Counted from the first letter of the stretch, positions 24,313-32,106 are shown. The stretch is 64,000 nucleotides of DNA from Candidatus Eisenbergiella stercoravium (GCA_019113175.1 DXHY01000059.1:124001-188000), one strand, 5' to 3'. A program made the numbers and translations. Notes: generated from the letters alone by a model not told the origin.

Positions 24313-25461
24313 ATGAAAAAAGCATTATCCCTGATCGCAGCGCTGGCTCTGTCAGTATCCCTGCTGGCCGGCTGCGGAGGAAACGGCGGCACGGAAACCG
24401 CCGCTGAAACCACAGTAACGGAAAGCACCTCGGTGCAGGAAAGCGCTTCCGCAGAAAATGCGGAAAGCGAAGAAGTTTCTTCTGCCGCAGAAACCGCCGC
24501 AGCGGAGACCGCTTCCGAAGAAACGCAGTCCCAGACGGAAACCGCTGCCGGAGAAGAAACCGCAGTCAATGTCATGGCTCTGAAGGGCCCCACAGCAATG
24601 GGTATGGTACAGCTGATGGACAGCGCAGAGGCCGGACCCGTTGGCGGCAATTCCTATACCTTCACCATCGCCGCTTCCGCAGATGAAGTCACGCCGAAGC
24701 TTGTGCAGGGAGACGCGGATATCGCAGCAGTTCCCGCAAATCTGGCTTCCGTGCTCTATAACAACACCGAAGGCCAGGTACAGGTGCTGGCCATCAATAC
24801 TCTGGGCGTCCTCTATATCGTGGAGAACGGCGACAGCATCCAGTCCGTTTCCGATCTGGCGGGCAAAACCATCTATGCCAGCGGCAAGGGCTCCACGCCG
24901 GAATATGCGCTCAACTATATCCTGTCCGGAAACGGCATCGATCCGGAAACGGATGTGACCATCGAGTGGAAATCCGAGCATTCTGAATGTGTGGCGGCTC
25001 TCGCGTCCGACGAGGACGGCATCGCCATGCTGCCCCAGCCCTTTGTGACCACGGCTCAGGCACAGAACGAAAATCTGCGCGTCGCCCTGGATCTGACGAA
25101 GGAATGGGATGCCCTTCAGGCCGATGCAGAAACCCCCAGCGCCCTGCTCACCGGCGTGGTTGTGGTACGTACCGCCTTTGCCGAAGAGCATCCTGAGGCA
25201 GTTAACGCCTTCCTGGATTCCTATAAGGAATCTGTGGATTATGTCAACGCCAATGTAACCGACGCGGCGGCTCTTATTGAAAAATATGACATCGTCACCG
25301 CCGCCGTGGCAGAAAAGGCGCTTCCCTACTGCAACATCACTTTTATTGAAGGAACTGAAATGCAGGAAAAGCTTTCCGGCTATCTGAACGTGCTCTATGA
25401 GCAGAATCCCGCCTCTGTGGGCGGCGCTCTTCCGGCAGACGATTTCTACTACATCAGATAA
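24313..25461 (+). CDS. ABC importer substrate-binding lipoprotein (NitT/TauT class)
   Basis: About 382 residues. A lipoprotein signal (MKKALSLIAALALSVSLLAGC, lipobox LAGC) is followed by a Glu/Ala/Thr-rich linker and a periplasmic-binding fold (ALKGPTAMGMVQLMDSAE; GDADIAAVPANLASVLYN; GKTIYASGKGSTPEYALN). It resembles SsuA/NMT1-type proteins; the ligand is not evident and the CCCFC motif of ThiY/NMT1 is absent. Start chosen at 24313 because GGAGGAAATC precedes it; the ATG at 24301 lies in that site. Confidence 0.85.
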   Translation: MKKALSLIAALALSVSLLAGCGGNGGTETAAETTVTESTSVQESASAENAESEEVSSAAETAAAETASEETQSQTETAAGEETAVNVMALKGPTAMGMVQLMDSAEAGPVGGNSYTFTIAASADEVTPKLVQGDADIAAVPANLASVLYNNTEGQVQVLAINTLGVLYIVENGDSIQSVSDLAGKTIYASGKGSTPEYALNYILSGNGIDPETDVTIEWKSEHSECVAALASDEDGIAMLPQPFVTTAQAQNENLRVALDLTKEWDALQADAETPSALLTGVVVVRTAFAEEHPEAVNAFLDSYKESVDYVNANVTDAAALIEKYDIVTAAVAEKALPYCNITFIEGTEMQEKLSGYLNVLYEQNPASVGGALPADDFYYIR

Positions 25462-25490
25462 CCGGAAGCATTCAGCAGGAAAAAGCAGCC

Positions 25491-26291
25491 ATGAAAAAAA
25501 GCAGCAGACATAAAAAAACTGAAAACAGCCGCGGCCGCCTCCGCCTCTGGGCGGTGGCCGTCTGGCTGCTTGCCTGGGAGCTTCTCAGCATTTACATCGG
25601 ACAGGAGATACTTCTGGTATCTCCTGTTTCCGTACTCGTCCGTCTTCTGGAGCTCATCACGGGAAGCGGCCAGCCGGCGGAGGCGGCCCGGTTCTGGAGC
25701 GCCGCCGCCTTTTCCTTCGTGCGGATCATCGGCGGCTTTCTCGCCGCGTCGGCGGCCGGGGTTCTTCTCGCGTGCCTGGCAGGCGTATTCCGCCCGGTAC
25801 GGGATCTTCTCGCTCCCGCCATGACCGCGATTAAGGCCGTTCCCGTGGCTTCCTTCATCATCCTGGTTCTGATCTGGGTTCCCTCCCGGAACCTGTCGGT
25901 GGTGATCTCCTTTCTGATGGTGCTTCCCATCGTCTACACCAACGTGCTGAACGGCATCCGTTCCATGGACGGACAGCTTCTGGAAATGGCCCGCGTTTTC
26001 CGCGTTCCATTAAGCAGACGCATCCGCTATATCTATCTTTCCCAGCTGCTCCCTTTCCTGCGCACCGCCTTTTCCCTTTCACTCGGTCTGTGCTGGAAGG
26101 CCGGAATCGCGGCCGAGGTCATCGGCATACCGGACGGTTCCATCGGAGAACGGCTTTATGAATCCAAGGTCTATCTTCAGACCGCCGATCTCTTTGCCTG
26201 GACCCTCGTCATCGTCGCGCTGAGCATCGGCTTTGAAAAATGCTTTCTGTGGGCTGTGGACCGGATCGTGCTCCGGCTGGAGCAGAGCTGA
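25491..26291 (+). CDS. ABC transporter permease (SsuC/TauC-like)
   Basis: A 266-residue membrane protein with about six helices. The coupling loop has the EAA-like segment (VFRVPLSRRIRYIYLSQLLP, then SLGLCWKAGIAAEVIG) shared by nitrate/sulfonate-type permeases. It follows the binding protein by 29 bp. The downstream ATPase is separated by the hairpin array at 26294-26413. Confidence 0.9.
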   Translation: MKKSSRHKKTENSRGRLRLWAVAVWLLAWELLSIYIGQEILLVSPVSVLVRLLELITGSGQPAEAARFWSAAAFSFVRIIGGFLAASAAGVLLACLAGVFRPVRDLLAPAMTAIKAVPVASFIILVLIWVPSRNLSVVISFLMVLPIVYTNVLNGIRSMDGQLLEMARVFRVPLSRRIRYIYLSQLLPFLRTAFSLSLGLCWKAGIAAEVIGIPDGSIGERLYESKVYLQTADLFAWTLVIVALSIGFEKCFLWAVDRIVLRLEQS

Positions 26292-26293
26292 AA

Positions 26294-26413
26294 TGAAATG
26301 CGGCCTGCGGCCGCGGGATAAAAAGAGAGGCCGGCAGGAACCACATGGTTCCTGCCAAAGAACGGCTGACGCCGTTCTTCCACGATTGAAATGCGGCCTG
26401 CGGCCGCGGGATA
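26294..26413 (+). repeat. Four-hairpin array with a 27-bp direct repeat, upstream of an ABC ATPase gene
   Basis: Order: GCGGCC/GGCCGC (26300-26314), GGCAGGAACC/GGTTCCTGCC (26333-26356), AAGAACGGC/GCCGTTCTT (26358-26379), GCGGCC/GGCCGC (26393-26407). The outer hairpins sit in two identical 27-bp copies (26294-26320 and 26387-26413), each followed by a purine-rich GAGAGG. The second copy supplies the Shine-Dalgarno of the ATPase gene. Stems 1 and 2 match those at 63278-63321 with compensatory changes. Confidence 0.75.
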
Positions 26414-26423
26414 GAGAGGAAAC

Positions 26424-27023
26424 ATGGCAGAATTCATACGCATCGAACACTTAAATAAAAGCTATCACGACAGACCGGTCCTTCAGGATCTTTCCCTCTC
26501 CATTCCCATCGGGCAGATCACCGCGGTCATGGCACCCTCCGGCGTGGGAAAGACCACTCTGCTTCGGATTCTCATGGGACTGGAAACCGCAGATTCAGGA
26601 AAGATAGAAGGACTTGACGGCCTGCGCCTTTCCGCCGTGTTTCAGGAGGACAGACTCTGTGCCAATTTAAGCCCGGTCTCCAACATCCGCCTCGTGACCG
26701 GCTCCTCCCTGTCCCGCCAGGAAATCCTTTCCGCCCTGGAGCAGACAGGGCTTTCAGACTGTGCAGGCCAGCCCGCCAGAGAGCTGTCCGGAGGCCAGCG
26801 CCGCAGAGTGGCTCTGCTGCGCGCTCTTCTGGCTCCCTGGGACCTTCTCCTTCTGGATGAGCCTTTCAAGGGTCTGGATACGGAAACCCGGAAGCAGATC
26901 ATGGACTATGTCCTTCTGCATTTTCATAAAAAGCCCGGCCGAACCGCGCTTCTGGTCACCCATGACGAGAGCGAAGCCTCCTATATGGCCGGAAATGTCT
27001 TCACTCTTCCCGGCCCTCTCTGA
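26424..27023 (+). CDS. ABC transporter ATPase (SsuB/TauB-like, short)
   Basis: A 199-residue ATPase. Walker A APSGVGKTT, signature LSGGQRRR, Walker B LLLLDEPFKGLD and switch LVTHDESEA are intact. At 199 residues it is shorter than typical SsuB-type proteins (about 240-260) but contains all catalytic motifs, so only the C-terminal part is reduced. It powers the importer made by the two preceding genes. Its last 23 bp overlap the 3' end of the converging glycosyltransferase gene. Confidence 0.9.
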   Translation: MAEFIRIEHLNKSYHDRPVLQDLSLSIPIGQITAVMAPSGVGKTTLLRILMGLETADSGKIEGLDGLRLSAVFQEDRLCANLSPVSNIRLVTGSSLSRQEILSALEQTGLSDCAGQPARELSGGQRRRVALLRALLAPWDLLLLDEPFKGLDTETRKQIMDYVLLHFHKKPGRTALLVTHDESEASYMAGNVFTLPGPL

Positions 27024-28485
27024 CAGGTTCTTCCTTTACCATGAAACGGATCATGTTATCATTCAGCCGTCTCAGCAGCTTCTCGCCTTCCTTCCGCTCC
27101 TCCTCCGTAAAACCGGCGAAGCATATTTTCTTCAGCTCCTCCTGCATCAGGCCGAATTCCTCGCAGACAGTCTCGGCCTCCGGCCGCAGGAGAATCCGGT
27201 TTCTTTCCTTCTTTTCCTCTTCCCGGCCTCTGACCGTCTTTTTCTGTTTTTTCTCTCCCGTTTTTTTCTTTTCCTTTTTCTCCTTTTTCCGTTTTCCCTT
27301 TATCCCGTTTTCTTCCCCCTCCGGCGTCAATTCCGCCCCGCTGGCAGCGCTCTGTTCCTTCTCGTCCGAAAGTTCTACAAGCTTTTTGCGTTCCAACTTC
27401 TGAAGGGCCAGAAACAGCCTGGTAAGAGGCAGGTCCGCCACCTCTGACAGCCTGCGCATGCTTTCAAACTCGCCGCACTGATACAGCACAAAAAGCACCT
27501 TCGCCTCATCTGAGGTCAGGCGGGTTTTCTTCGCGGCCAGATCCAGCTGATAGTCCAGGAGCTGACGGTATCGGTACTGATCCATGACCGAACCTTCCCC
27601 TTCCACCTGTTCTCTCCGGATTCTGGGACGTTCCTCTCCCAGCTTCCGTCCGCCCGGAAGAGGAGCCGGCGGCACGCCTCCATCCTTCGCCGCAGCCCAG
27701 AAAAAACTGTAAACCTGCAGCCGGATGTCCGCATAGTCTTCGTGATCGTATACATCCTTATAAAATTCATTATAATAATCAAAAATATTAATTTTCATGC
27801 GCATGGTATTGCTGATGCTCATACCCTGGCTCACCAGGCTTCCCTTCCTCTTCACATAATAATAGATGGGCACCTGCAGCGCATAAAATGAGGAAGCATG
27901 GCGGATATACTCCAGATTAAAAAGGAAATCCTCGCACCAGCTGATGGAAATATCCATACGAATCCGGTTGGCCTCTATAATCTCTCTTTTGTAAAGCTTG
28001 TTCCAGAGCACACCGTAGTAAAAATCCGCCGGATTTTCAATCATGCAGGCCGCGAACTCCTGCCTCGTAAGAACCCGGTTCTCTTCGATATCTCCCTTCT
28101 GAGCCAGCCGTTCTCCCGACACCCGGTAAAAATCCGAAATCACCATGTCACAGTCATATTTTTCCATCGTCTGCACCAGAAGCCGCGTCGCCTCCGGCAC
28201 GATCCAGTCGTCGCTGTCCAGGAACTGAACATACACGCCCTTCGCCATCTCCAGCGCCTGATTGCGCGTATCGGATACACCGGTATTTTCCTTGTGGACA
28301 ACGCGCACCCTGCCGTCCTGGCCGGCATAATCGTCACAGATCCTTCCTGAAGCATCCGTGCTTCCATCATCCATCAGGATCAGTTCAAAATTCGGATAAT
28401 CCTGTACAAGAATGCTGTCCACACAGCGCTTTAAATATTTTTCCGCGTTATAAACGGGTACTATAATACTGACAAGCTGTTCCAC
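27001..28485 (-). CDS. Family 2 glycosyltransferase fused to a MarR-like winged-helix domain
   Basis: A 494-residue protein. Residues 1-275 are a GT-A glycosyltransferase (SIIVPVYNAEKYLKRCVDSI; DDGSTDASG; the DSDD metal motif in FLDSDDW; SWCEDFLFNLEY). A linker leads to a MarR-like domain from about residue 300 (DYQLDLAAKKTRLTSDEAKV, then LSEVADLPLTRLFLALQKLERKKLV). A Lys/Glu-rich insert of about 50 residues interrupts the wing before a MarR-like tail (GFTEEERKEGEKLLRRLNDN). I know of no established function for this combination. Own promoter at 28553-28581. Confidence 0.75.
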   Translation of the reverse strand: MEQLVSIIVPVYNAEKYLKRCVDSILVQDYPNFELILMDDGSTDASGRICDDYAGQDGRVRVVHKENTGVSDTRNQALEMAKGVYVQFLDSDDWIVPEATRLLVQTMEKYDCDMVISDFYRVSGERLAQKGDIEENRVLTRQEFAACMIENPADFYYGVLWNKLYKREIIEANRIRMDISISWCEDFLFNLEYIRHASSFYALQVPIYYYVKRKGSLVSQGMSISNTMRMKINIFDYYNEFYKDVYDHEDYADIRLQVYSFFWAAAKDGGVPPAPLPGGRKLGEERPRIRREQVEGEGSVMDQYRYRQLLDYQLDLAAKKTRLTSDEAKVLFVLYQCGEFESMRRLSEVADLPLTRLFLALQKLERKKLVELSDEKEQSAASGAELTPEGEENGIKGKRKKEKKEKKKTGEKKQKKTVRGREEEKKERNRILLRPEAETVCEEFGLMQEELKKICFAGFTEEERKEGEKLLRRLNDNMIRFMVKEEPVREGREE

Positions 28486-28552
28486 TCCGGTCTGCTCCTT
28501 CTTGTTGATTCTTTTTTATTTACAATTTCTGACTATTGCGCCATGCCCAATC

Positions 28553-28581
28553 ATTGTACCACTTTTGTCTCCTGTTCACAA
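28553..28581 (-). promoter_or_regulatory. Promoter of the glycosyltransferase-MarR gene
   Basis: Minus-strand -35 TTGTGA (28576-28581) and -10 TACAAT (28553-28558), 17 bp apart, about 60 bp ahead of the ATG. Confidence 0.6.
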
Positions 28582-28710
28582 TTGAAAACAATACGGCAGA
28601 AATTTCCACCGGAAGCAGCGGATAAAGCGGACAGAAACGCAAATAATAACACCAAGATAAGCGACGGAAACAAACGAAAGAGCCGATACGCAGTTTCTGG
28701 TCCCCCACAG

Positions 28711-28779
28711 GATAAGCGGACGGCAAAACGGTTGGAGCCGCCCGCTTATCTTACAGACAAACCGGCGGACATACCGCCG
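28711..28779. repeat. Two hairpins upstream of the spore-protein gene
   Basis: GATAAGCGG plus CGGC (28711-28724) pairs with GCCG plus CCGCTTATC (28737-28750), one mismatch; then CGGCGG/CCGCCG (28763-28779). They lie 40 bp ahead of the SASP start. I could not make out a convincing sigmaG promoter in 28582-28818. Confidence 0.55.
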
Positions 28780-28818
28780 CAGAGAAAAGGAAACACGATT
28801 TACGGAGGTGAATGCAAA

Positions 28819-29022
28819 ATGGCAAGTTCCAACAGATCTAATAGAGTTGAGGTACCTGAAGCGAAGGCTGCTATGGACCGTTTCAAGACTGAGGTGGCTT
28901 CCGAGCTGGGTGTAAACCTGAAGGAAGGCTATAACGGCGATCTGACTTCCAGAGAAGCCGGCTCCATCGGCGGAGAGATGGTACGCAGAATGATCAAGAA
29001 GCAGGAAGAGCAGATGAAATAA
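28819..29022 (+). CDS. Alpha/beta-type small acid-soluble spore protein
   Basis: A 67-residue SASP. The two conserved helices are clear: EAKAAMDRFKTEVASELGVN and the GDLTSREAGSIGGEMVRRMI segment, where the Glu of TSREAG is the GPR protease region. It coats spore DNA and protects it from damage, then is degraded at germination. GGAGGTG precedes the ATG. Its presence shows a spore-forming lineage. Confidence 0.95.
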   Translation: MASSNRSNRVEVPEAKAAMDRFKTEVASELGVNLKEGYNGDLTSREAGSIGGEMVRRMIKKQEEQMK

Positions 29023-29036
29023 CTGCTTTCTGCCAG

Positions 29037-29064
29037 AAAGGCCCGGCTGAACAGCCGGGCCTTT
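29037..29064. terminator. Bidirectional terminator between the SASP and CBS-domain genes
   Basis: AAAGGCCCGGCTG (29037-29049) and CAGCCGGGCCTTT (29052-29064) form a perfect 13-bp stem with a 2-nt loop between two convergent genes; a T-rich stretch follows on the plus side. Confidence 0.85.
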
Positions 29065-29065
29065 C

Positions 29066-29485
29066 CTATTCTTTTTCCTGTCTCTTCTGAAGTTCCTTCA
29101 TCAGATACTGGATCACGTCCTTCCTGGTCACGATCCCGATAAAAACCCTCTCGTCATCCACCACCGGAACAAAATTCTGGCGCATCACCCTCTCCAGAAG
29201 CCCTTCCATATCCACATTGGCATGAACCGCCTTATTGTCCCTCTTCCGCACGATCTGCATGACGGAAATGTTTTCCATCTCATGTATATCCGGAAAGCCT
29301 TCCTTCTTCAGCTTCCAGAGCACATCCCCTTCCGTTATGGTCCCCAGGTATCTGCCGTCCTCAGAAAGAAGCGGAACGGCGGTGTAGCCATGATACTCCA
29401 TTTTTTCAAGAACCTGACGCAGGGAATCGTTTTCCTCCACATACGCCACTTCGCTTTTTGGTGTCAGAAAAAATAAAAGATTCAT
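29066..29485 (-). CDS. Two-CBS-domain protein
   Basis: About 139 residues made of a CBS pair: residues 5-60 (VLEKMEYHGYTAVPLLSEDG, with TITEGDV) and 75-135 (MRQNFVPVVDDERVFIGIVT, with TRKDVI). CBS pairs bind adenine nucleotides and usually regulate a partner enzyme or transporter; none is fused or adjacent. Start set at 29485 (AGGGG upstream). It follows the DJ-1 gene by about 40 bp and probably shares its transcript. Confidence 0.85.
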   Translation of the reverse strand: MNLLFFLTPKSEVAYVEENDSLRQVLEKMEYHGYTAVPLLSEDGRYLGTITEGDVLWKLKKEGFPDIHEMENISVMQIVRKRDNKAVHANVDMEGLLERVMRQNFVPVVDDERVFIGIVTRKDVIQYLMKELQKRQEKE

Positions 29486-29524
29486 CGTCATACCCCTGTT
29501 TATCTGTTATTTCCGCGCAGCCGC

Positions 29525-30076
29525 TCATCCCGGAAAGACAATTGAATCCGCAACGCGGTCCGCTTCTTCTTTTCCGGAAAGATATTCCACCACCGCCAGC
29601 GCAAAGGGGATGGAGCAGCCCATTCCACGGCCCGTGATTACATTTCCGTCCGTTTCAGCCGGCGCATGGGTTACCTGAGCGCCTTCCAGATGGCTTTCAA
29701 AGGAGGGATAGGAGGTTGCACGCCTTCCCTTCAGATATCCCCTGTGTCCGAAAATGCTGGGCGCCGCACAGATTGCCGCAACCGGCTTTCCGGCTTCATA
29801 GAACGCATCCAGCTGCTCCATCAGCTTTTCACAGTTCTCCAGACCTTCCGTCCCCTTCTTTCCTCCGGGAAGCACCAGCATATCCAGCCCCGCAAAATCC
29901 GTTTCCGAAAGCTTTCCATCCATCCTCACGGAAATTCCGTGAGAGCCCTTTACCTCCTCCTTCTCCTCTACGGAGATCATACTTACCTCTATTCCCGCCC
30001 TTCTGGCGACATCCACCACAGTCAGGGCCTCGATCTCCTCGTACCCTTCTGCAAAAAAGACACCGATTCTGCTCAT
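29525..30076 (-). CDS. DJ-1/PfpI family protein
   Basis: A 183-residue protein. The nucleophile elbow is AAICAAPSIFG (Cys) and the conserved acidic residue is in FAEGYEEIEALT. ITGRGMGCSIPFALAVVEYL is the C-terminal signature. Closest in style to YajL/DJ-1 proteins, proposed to repair glycated molecules or act as chaperones; the exact activity is uncertain. GAGGG precedes the ATG. Confidence 0.88.
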   Translation of the reverse strand: MSRIGVFFAEGYEEIEALTVVDVARRAGIEVSMISVEEKEEVKGSHGISVRMDGKLSETDFAGLDMLVLPGGKKGTEGLENCEKLMEQLDAFYEAGKPVAAICAAPSIFGHRGYLKGRRATSYPSFESHLEGAQVTHAPAETDGNVITGRGMGCSIPFALAVVEYLSGKEEADRVADSIVFPG

Positions 30077-30206
30077 CTGTGAACCCTCTTTTCTTTATTT
30101 CTGTTTTTCCGGCGGCGATTTTCCGCAAAGAAGCCTTCCCCCGATTCCGGAGAATCGGTCTTCGTCCGGTCAGGCTCAGGCCTGCACATCCCGCGCCGCC
30201 TTTCTC

Positions 30207-30235
30207 ATTATAGCAGAATCCCCCTGTGCATCCAA
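30207..30235 (-). promoter_or_regulatory. Promoter of the DJ-1/CBS operon
   Basis: Minus-strand -35 TTGGAT (30230-30235) and extended -10 TGCTATAAT (ending 30207), 17-bp spacing. A CGATTC/GAATCG hairpin lies in the leader around 30141-30157. Confidence 0.6.
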
Positions 30236-30271
30236 TAAATAAAAGCGTAGTTTTTTATTAAAAAAATATGA

Positions 30272-30301
30272 ATGACAACCGTTCCGTCCGGGGGGTATAA
30301 T
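30272..30301 (+). promoter_or_regulatory. Promoter of the CYTH gene, interrupted by a structured element
   Basis: -35 ATGACA (30272-30277) and -10 TATAAT (30296-30301), 18-bp spacing. The same GGTATAAT octamer recurs at 30426-30433, just before the gene's leader, as if the -10 had been duplicated by an insertion. Confidence 0.55.
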
Positions 30302-30433
30302 AATTGCGCGAAGCGCAATCCGCCCCGATGCAATCGGGCCGCCCTGCTTCGCAGGGATTATACCGGCATCCCACGGCTTGTGGAGAAAATGCCGCCTGCG
30401 GCGGCGCTTTCTCCCCTTCGCACGTGGTATAAT
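30294..30433. repeat. Cloverleaf-like structured element bounded by GGTATAAT repeats
   Basis: Outer stem GGTATAAT/ATTATACC (30294-30301 with 30357-30364) encloses three perfect hairpins with 3-nt loops: ATTGCGC/GCGCAAT (30303-30319), CCCGAT/ATCGGG (30324-30338), CCCTGC/GCAGGG (30342-30356). Then CCACG/CGTGG (30371-30375 with 30423-30427) encloses GGAGAAA/TTTCTCC and GCCGCC/GGCGGC (30382-30414). A third GGTATAAT ends the unit at 30433. No open frame. Confidence 0.7.
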
Positions 30434-30464
30434 GAATCAAAAAAGAAAGGAAAGCGGAAATAAA

Positions 30465-30905
30465 ATGGAAATCGAACGGAAATTTACAATAAAAAAGCTC
30501 CCGGAAAACCTGGAGCAGTATCCCAGCCGCCTGATCGAACAGGGTTACCTGAACACGGATCCCGTTGTCCGGGTACGCCGGGATGGGAACGACTACTATC
30601 TTACCTATAAGGGAAAAGGCCTCCTCGCCAGGGAGGAGTACAACCTTCCCCTGAACGAAGAGGCCTATCAGCATCTGATTCAGAAGGCCGACGGACGCAT
30701 CATCACCAAGCGCCGTTATCTGCTGCCCTGTGATCCCTACACCATTGAGCTGGATGTTTTTCTCGGTGATCTTGCCCCTCTCGTCATCGCTGAGGTGGAA
30801 TTTCCGGATCTCGAGGCCGCACAGAGCTTTCTTCCGCCGGACTGGTTTCAGGATGATGTGACCATGGATCCCGCCTATCATAATTCCACCCTCAGCCGCA
30901 GCTGA
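30465..30905 (+). CDS. CYTH-domain protein (triphosphate tunnel enzyme family)
   Basis: A 146-residue protein beginning with the family hallmark EIERKF. Alternating charged strands (VVRVRRDGNDYYLTYKGKG; ITKRRYLLP; TIELDVFLG; IAEVEF) match the CYTH tunnel fold that binds triphosphorylated substrates and metal. Likely an inorganic triphosphatase or related enzyme; substrate not provable. Start at 30465 behind GAAAGGAAA. A terminator forms at its stop codon. Confidence 0.88.
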   Translation: MEIERKFTIKKLPENLEQYPSRLIEQGYLNTDPVVRVRRDGNDYYLTYKGKGLLAREEYNLPLNEEAYQHLIQKADGRIITKRRYLLPCDPYTIELDVFLGDLAPLVIAEVEFPDLEAAQSFLPPDWFQDDVTMDPAYHNSTLSRS

Positions 30906-30912
30906 GGGTTCT
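30889..30912 (+). terminator. Terminator at the CYTH stop codon
   Basis: CCCTCAGC (30889-30896) and GCTGAGGG (30901-30908) with loop CGCA, then TTCTT. A second GCAGCTGAGGG follows at 30918-30927. The telA gene ends nearby on the other strand. Confidence 0.6.
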
Positions 30913-30931
30913 TAGCTGCAGCTGAGGGGCC

Positions 30932-32071
30932 TTAGCCGCTGATCTGCAGAAGCTTCGCCTTCAGCTCATTTTCCATGCGGCTCATCTCCGCCTCCGCCTC
31001 CTGACGCTTCTGTCTGCCCTCCTGCTGGATGCGCATCACTTCGTCCAGAGTGGAAATCAGGGATTCATTGGTAGCCTTGAGCGTTTCCATATCCACGATG
31101 CCGCGCTCAGCTTCCTTCGCAGTCTCAATCGAAGCGGTCTTCAGCGTGGCGGCGTTCTTCTTCAGAAGCTCATTGGTCATATCCGTCACCTGACGCTGGG
31201 CCGCCGCAGCCTGAGTGGAATGCTCCACGCCGAGGGCCAGCACCATCTGGCTCTTCCAGAGCGGGATCGTATTCACCAGCGTGGACTGTATTTTTTCCAC
31301 CATGATCGTATCGTTGTTCTGCACCAGCCGGATCTGAGGAGCCGTCTGAATGGAGATCATGCGTGTCAGCTCCAGATCGTGGAGCTTCTTTTCAAACCGG
31401 TTGCACATGGCATCCAGATCTCTCGCCTCCTGCGCATCCTCCGGGAGGCCGCTTGCCTGCGCCTTTTCAGAAATACGCTTCAGCTCCCCTTCCCGCACCT
31501 CCTGCAGCTTCTTCTTTCCCGCGAGAATGTACATGGAAAGCTCTTTAAAATAGGTTCTGTTCAGCTCGTACATCTTGTCCAGCATGGCAGAATCCTTCAT
31601 GAGCTGAACCTGATGGCCTTCCAGCACCTGGCAGATCCGGTTCACATTCGCCTCCGCCTTTGCATATTTCGCCTTCATCGCAGTGATTTTGTTGGCGCCC
31701 CTTTTGAAAAAGCCGAGAATGCCGCGCTCTTCCTCCGCGTCGAAGCTTTTCAGCTCCGTCACCACGTTTCCCAGAAGCTCACCCACCTCGCCCAGGTCCT
31801 GGGTCTGAACGTTTTCCAGCGCCTTCTCAGAGAAGTCCGCCATCTTTTTCTGCGCGCCTGCGCCGTACTGCAGGATCATGTTGGAATTTCTCAGGTCGAT
31901 CTGCCTGGAGAATTCGTCCACCATCCGCCTTTCTTCATCGCTCAGGATGCTGTCGTCCAGCTCCTGTACCTCCTCCTTTTCCACCGGTGCAGGAGCCGCG
32001 GGTGCATCCCCCAGGTCAGGCTCCAGAGTCAGGGTAGGAGTGTCGGCAAAGTCTTTGAATGCATCGCTCAT
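30932..32071 (-). CDS. telA: TelA-family toxic-anion resistance protein
   Basis: About 379 residues, mostly alpha-helical and coiled-coil-like, with the TelA core (NSNMILQYGAGAQKKMADFS; FFKRGANKITAMKAKYAKAE; IPLWKSQMVLALGVEHSTQA). Members are linked to tellurite and cell-envelope stress tolerance; the mechanism is unclear. Start at 32071 behind ATGGAGGG. A hairpin (32084-32106) precedes it. The xpaC-telA pairing is common in Firmicutes. Confidence 0.9.
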   Translation of the reverse strand: MSDAFKDFADTPTLTLEPDLGDAPAAPAPVEKEEVQELDDSILSDEERRMVDEFSRQIDLRNSNMILQYGAGAQKKMADFSEKALENVQTQDLGEVGELLGNVVTELKSFDAEEERGILGFFKRGANKITAMKAKYAKAEANVNRICQVLEGHQVQLMKDSAMLDKMYELNRTYFKELSMYILAGKKKLQEVREGELKRISEKAQASGLPEDAQEARDLDAMCNRFEKKLHDLELTRMISIQTAPQIRLVQNNDTIMVEKIQSTLVNTIPLWKSQMVLALGVEHSTQAAAAQRQVTDMTNELLKKNAATLKTASIETAKEAERGIVDMETLKATNESLISTLDEVMRIQQEGRQKRQEAEAEMSRMENELKAKLLQISG

Positions 32072-32083
32072 GTTTCCCTCCAT

Positions 32084-32106
32084 GCCGGAGTATTCCCCGC
32101 TCCGGC
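32084..32106 (-). other. Hairpin before the telA ribosome site
   Basis: GCCGGAG (32084-32090) and CTCCGGC (32100-32106) form a perfect 7-bp stem immediately before ATGGAGGG and the telA ATG. Confidence 0.55.

Noticed and set aside
26294-26413. Repeated palindromes as a CRISPR array
   Set aside because: Repeats are not evenly spaced with unique spacers, there are only two copies, and no cas genes are present.
30294-30364. Cloverleaf at 30294-30364 as a tRNA or tRNA-like gene
   Set aside because: All three loops are 3 nt, there is no anticodon or T-loop sequence, and arm lengths are wrong.
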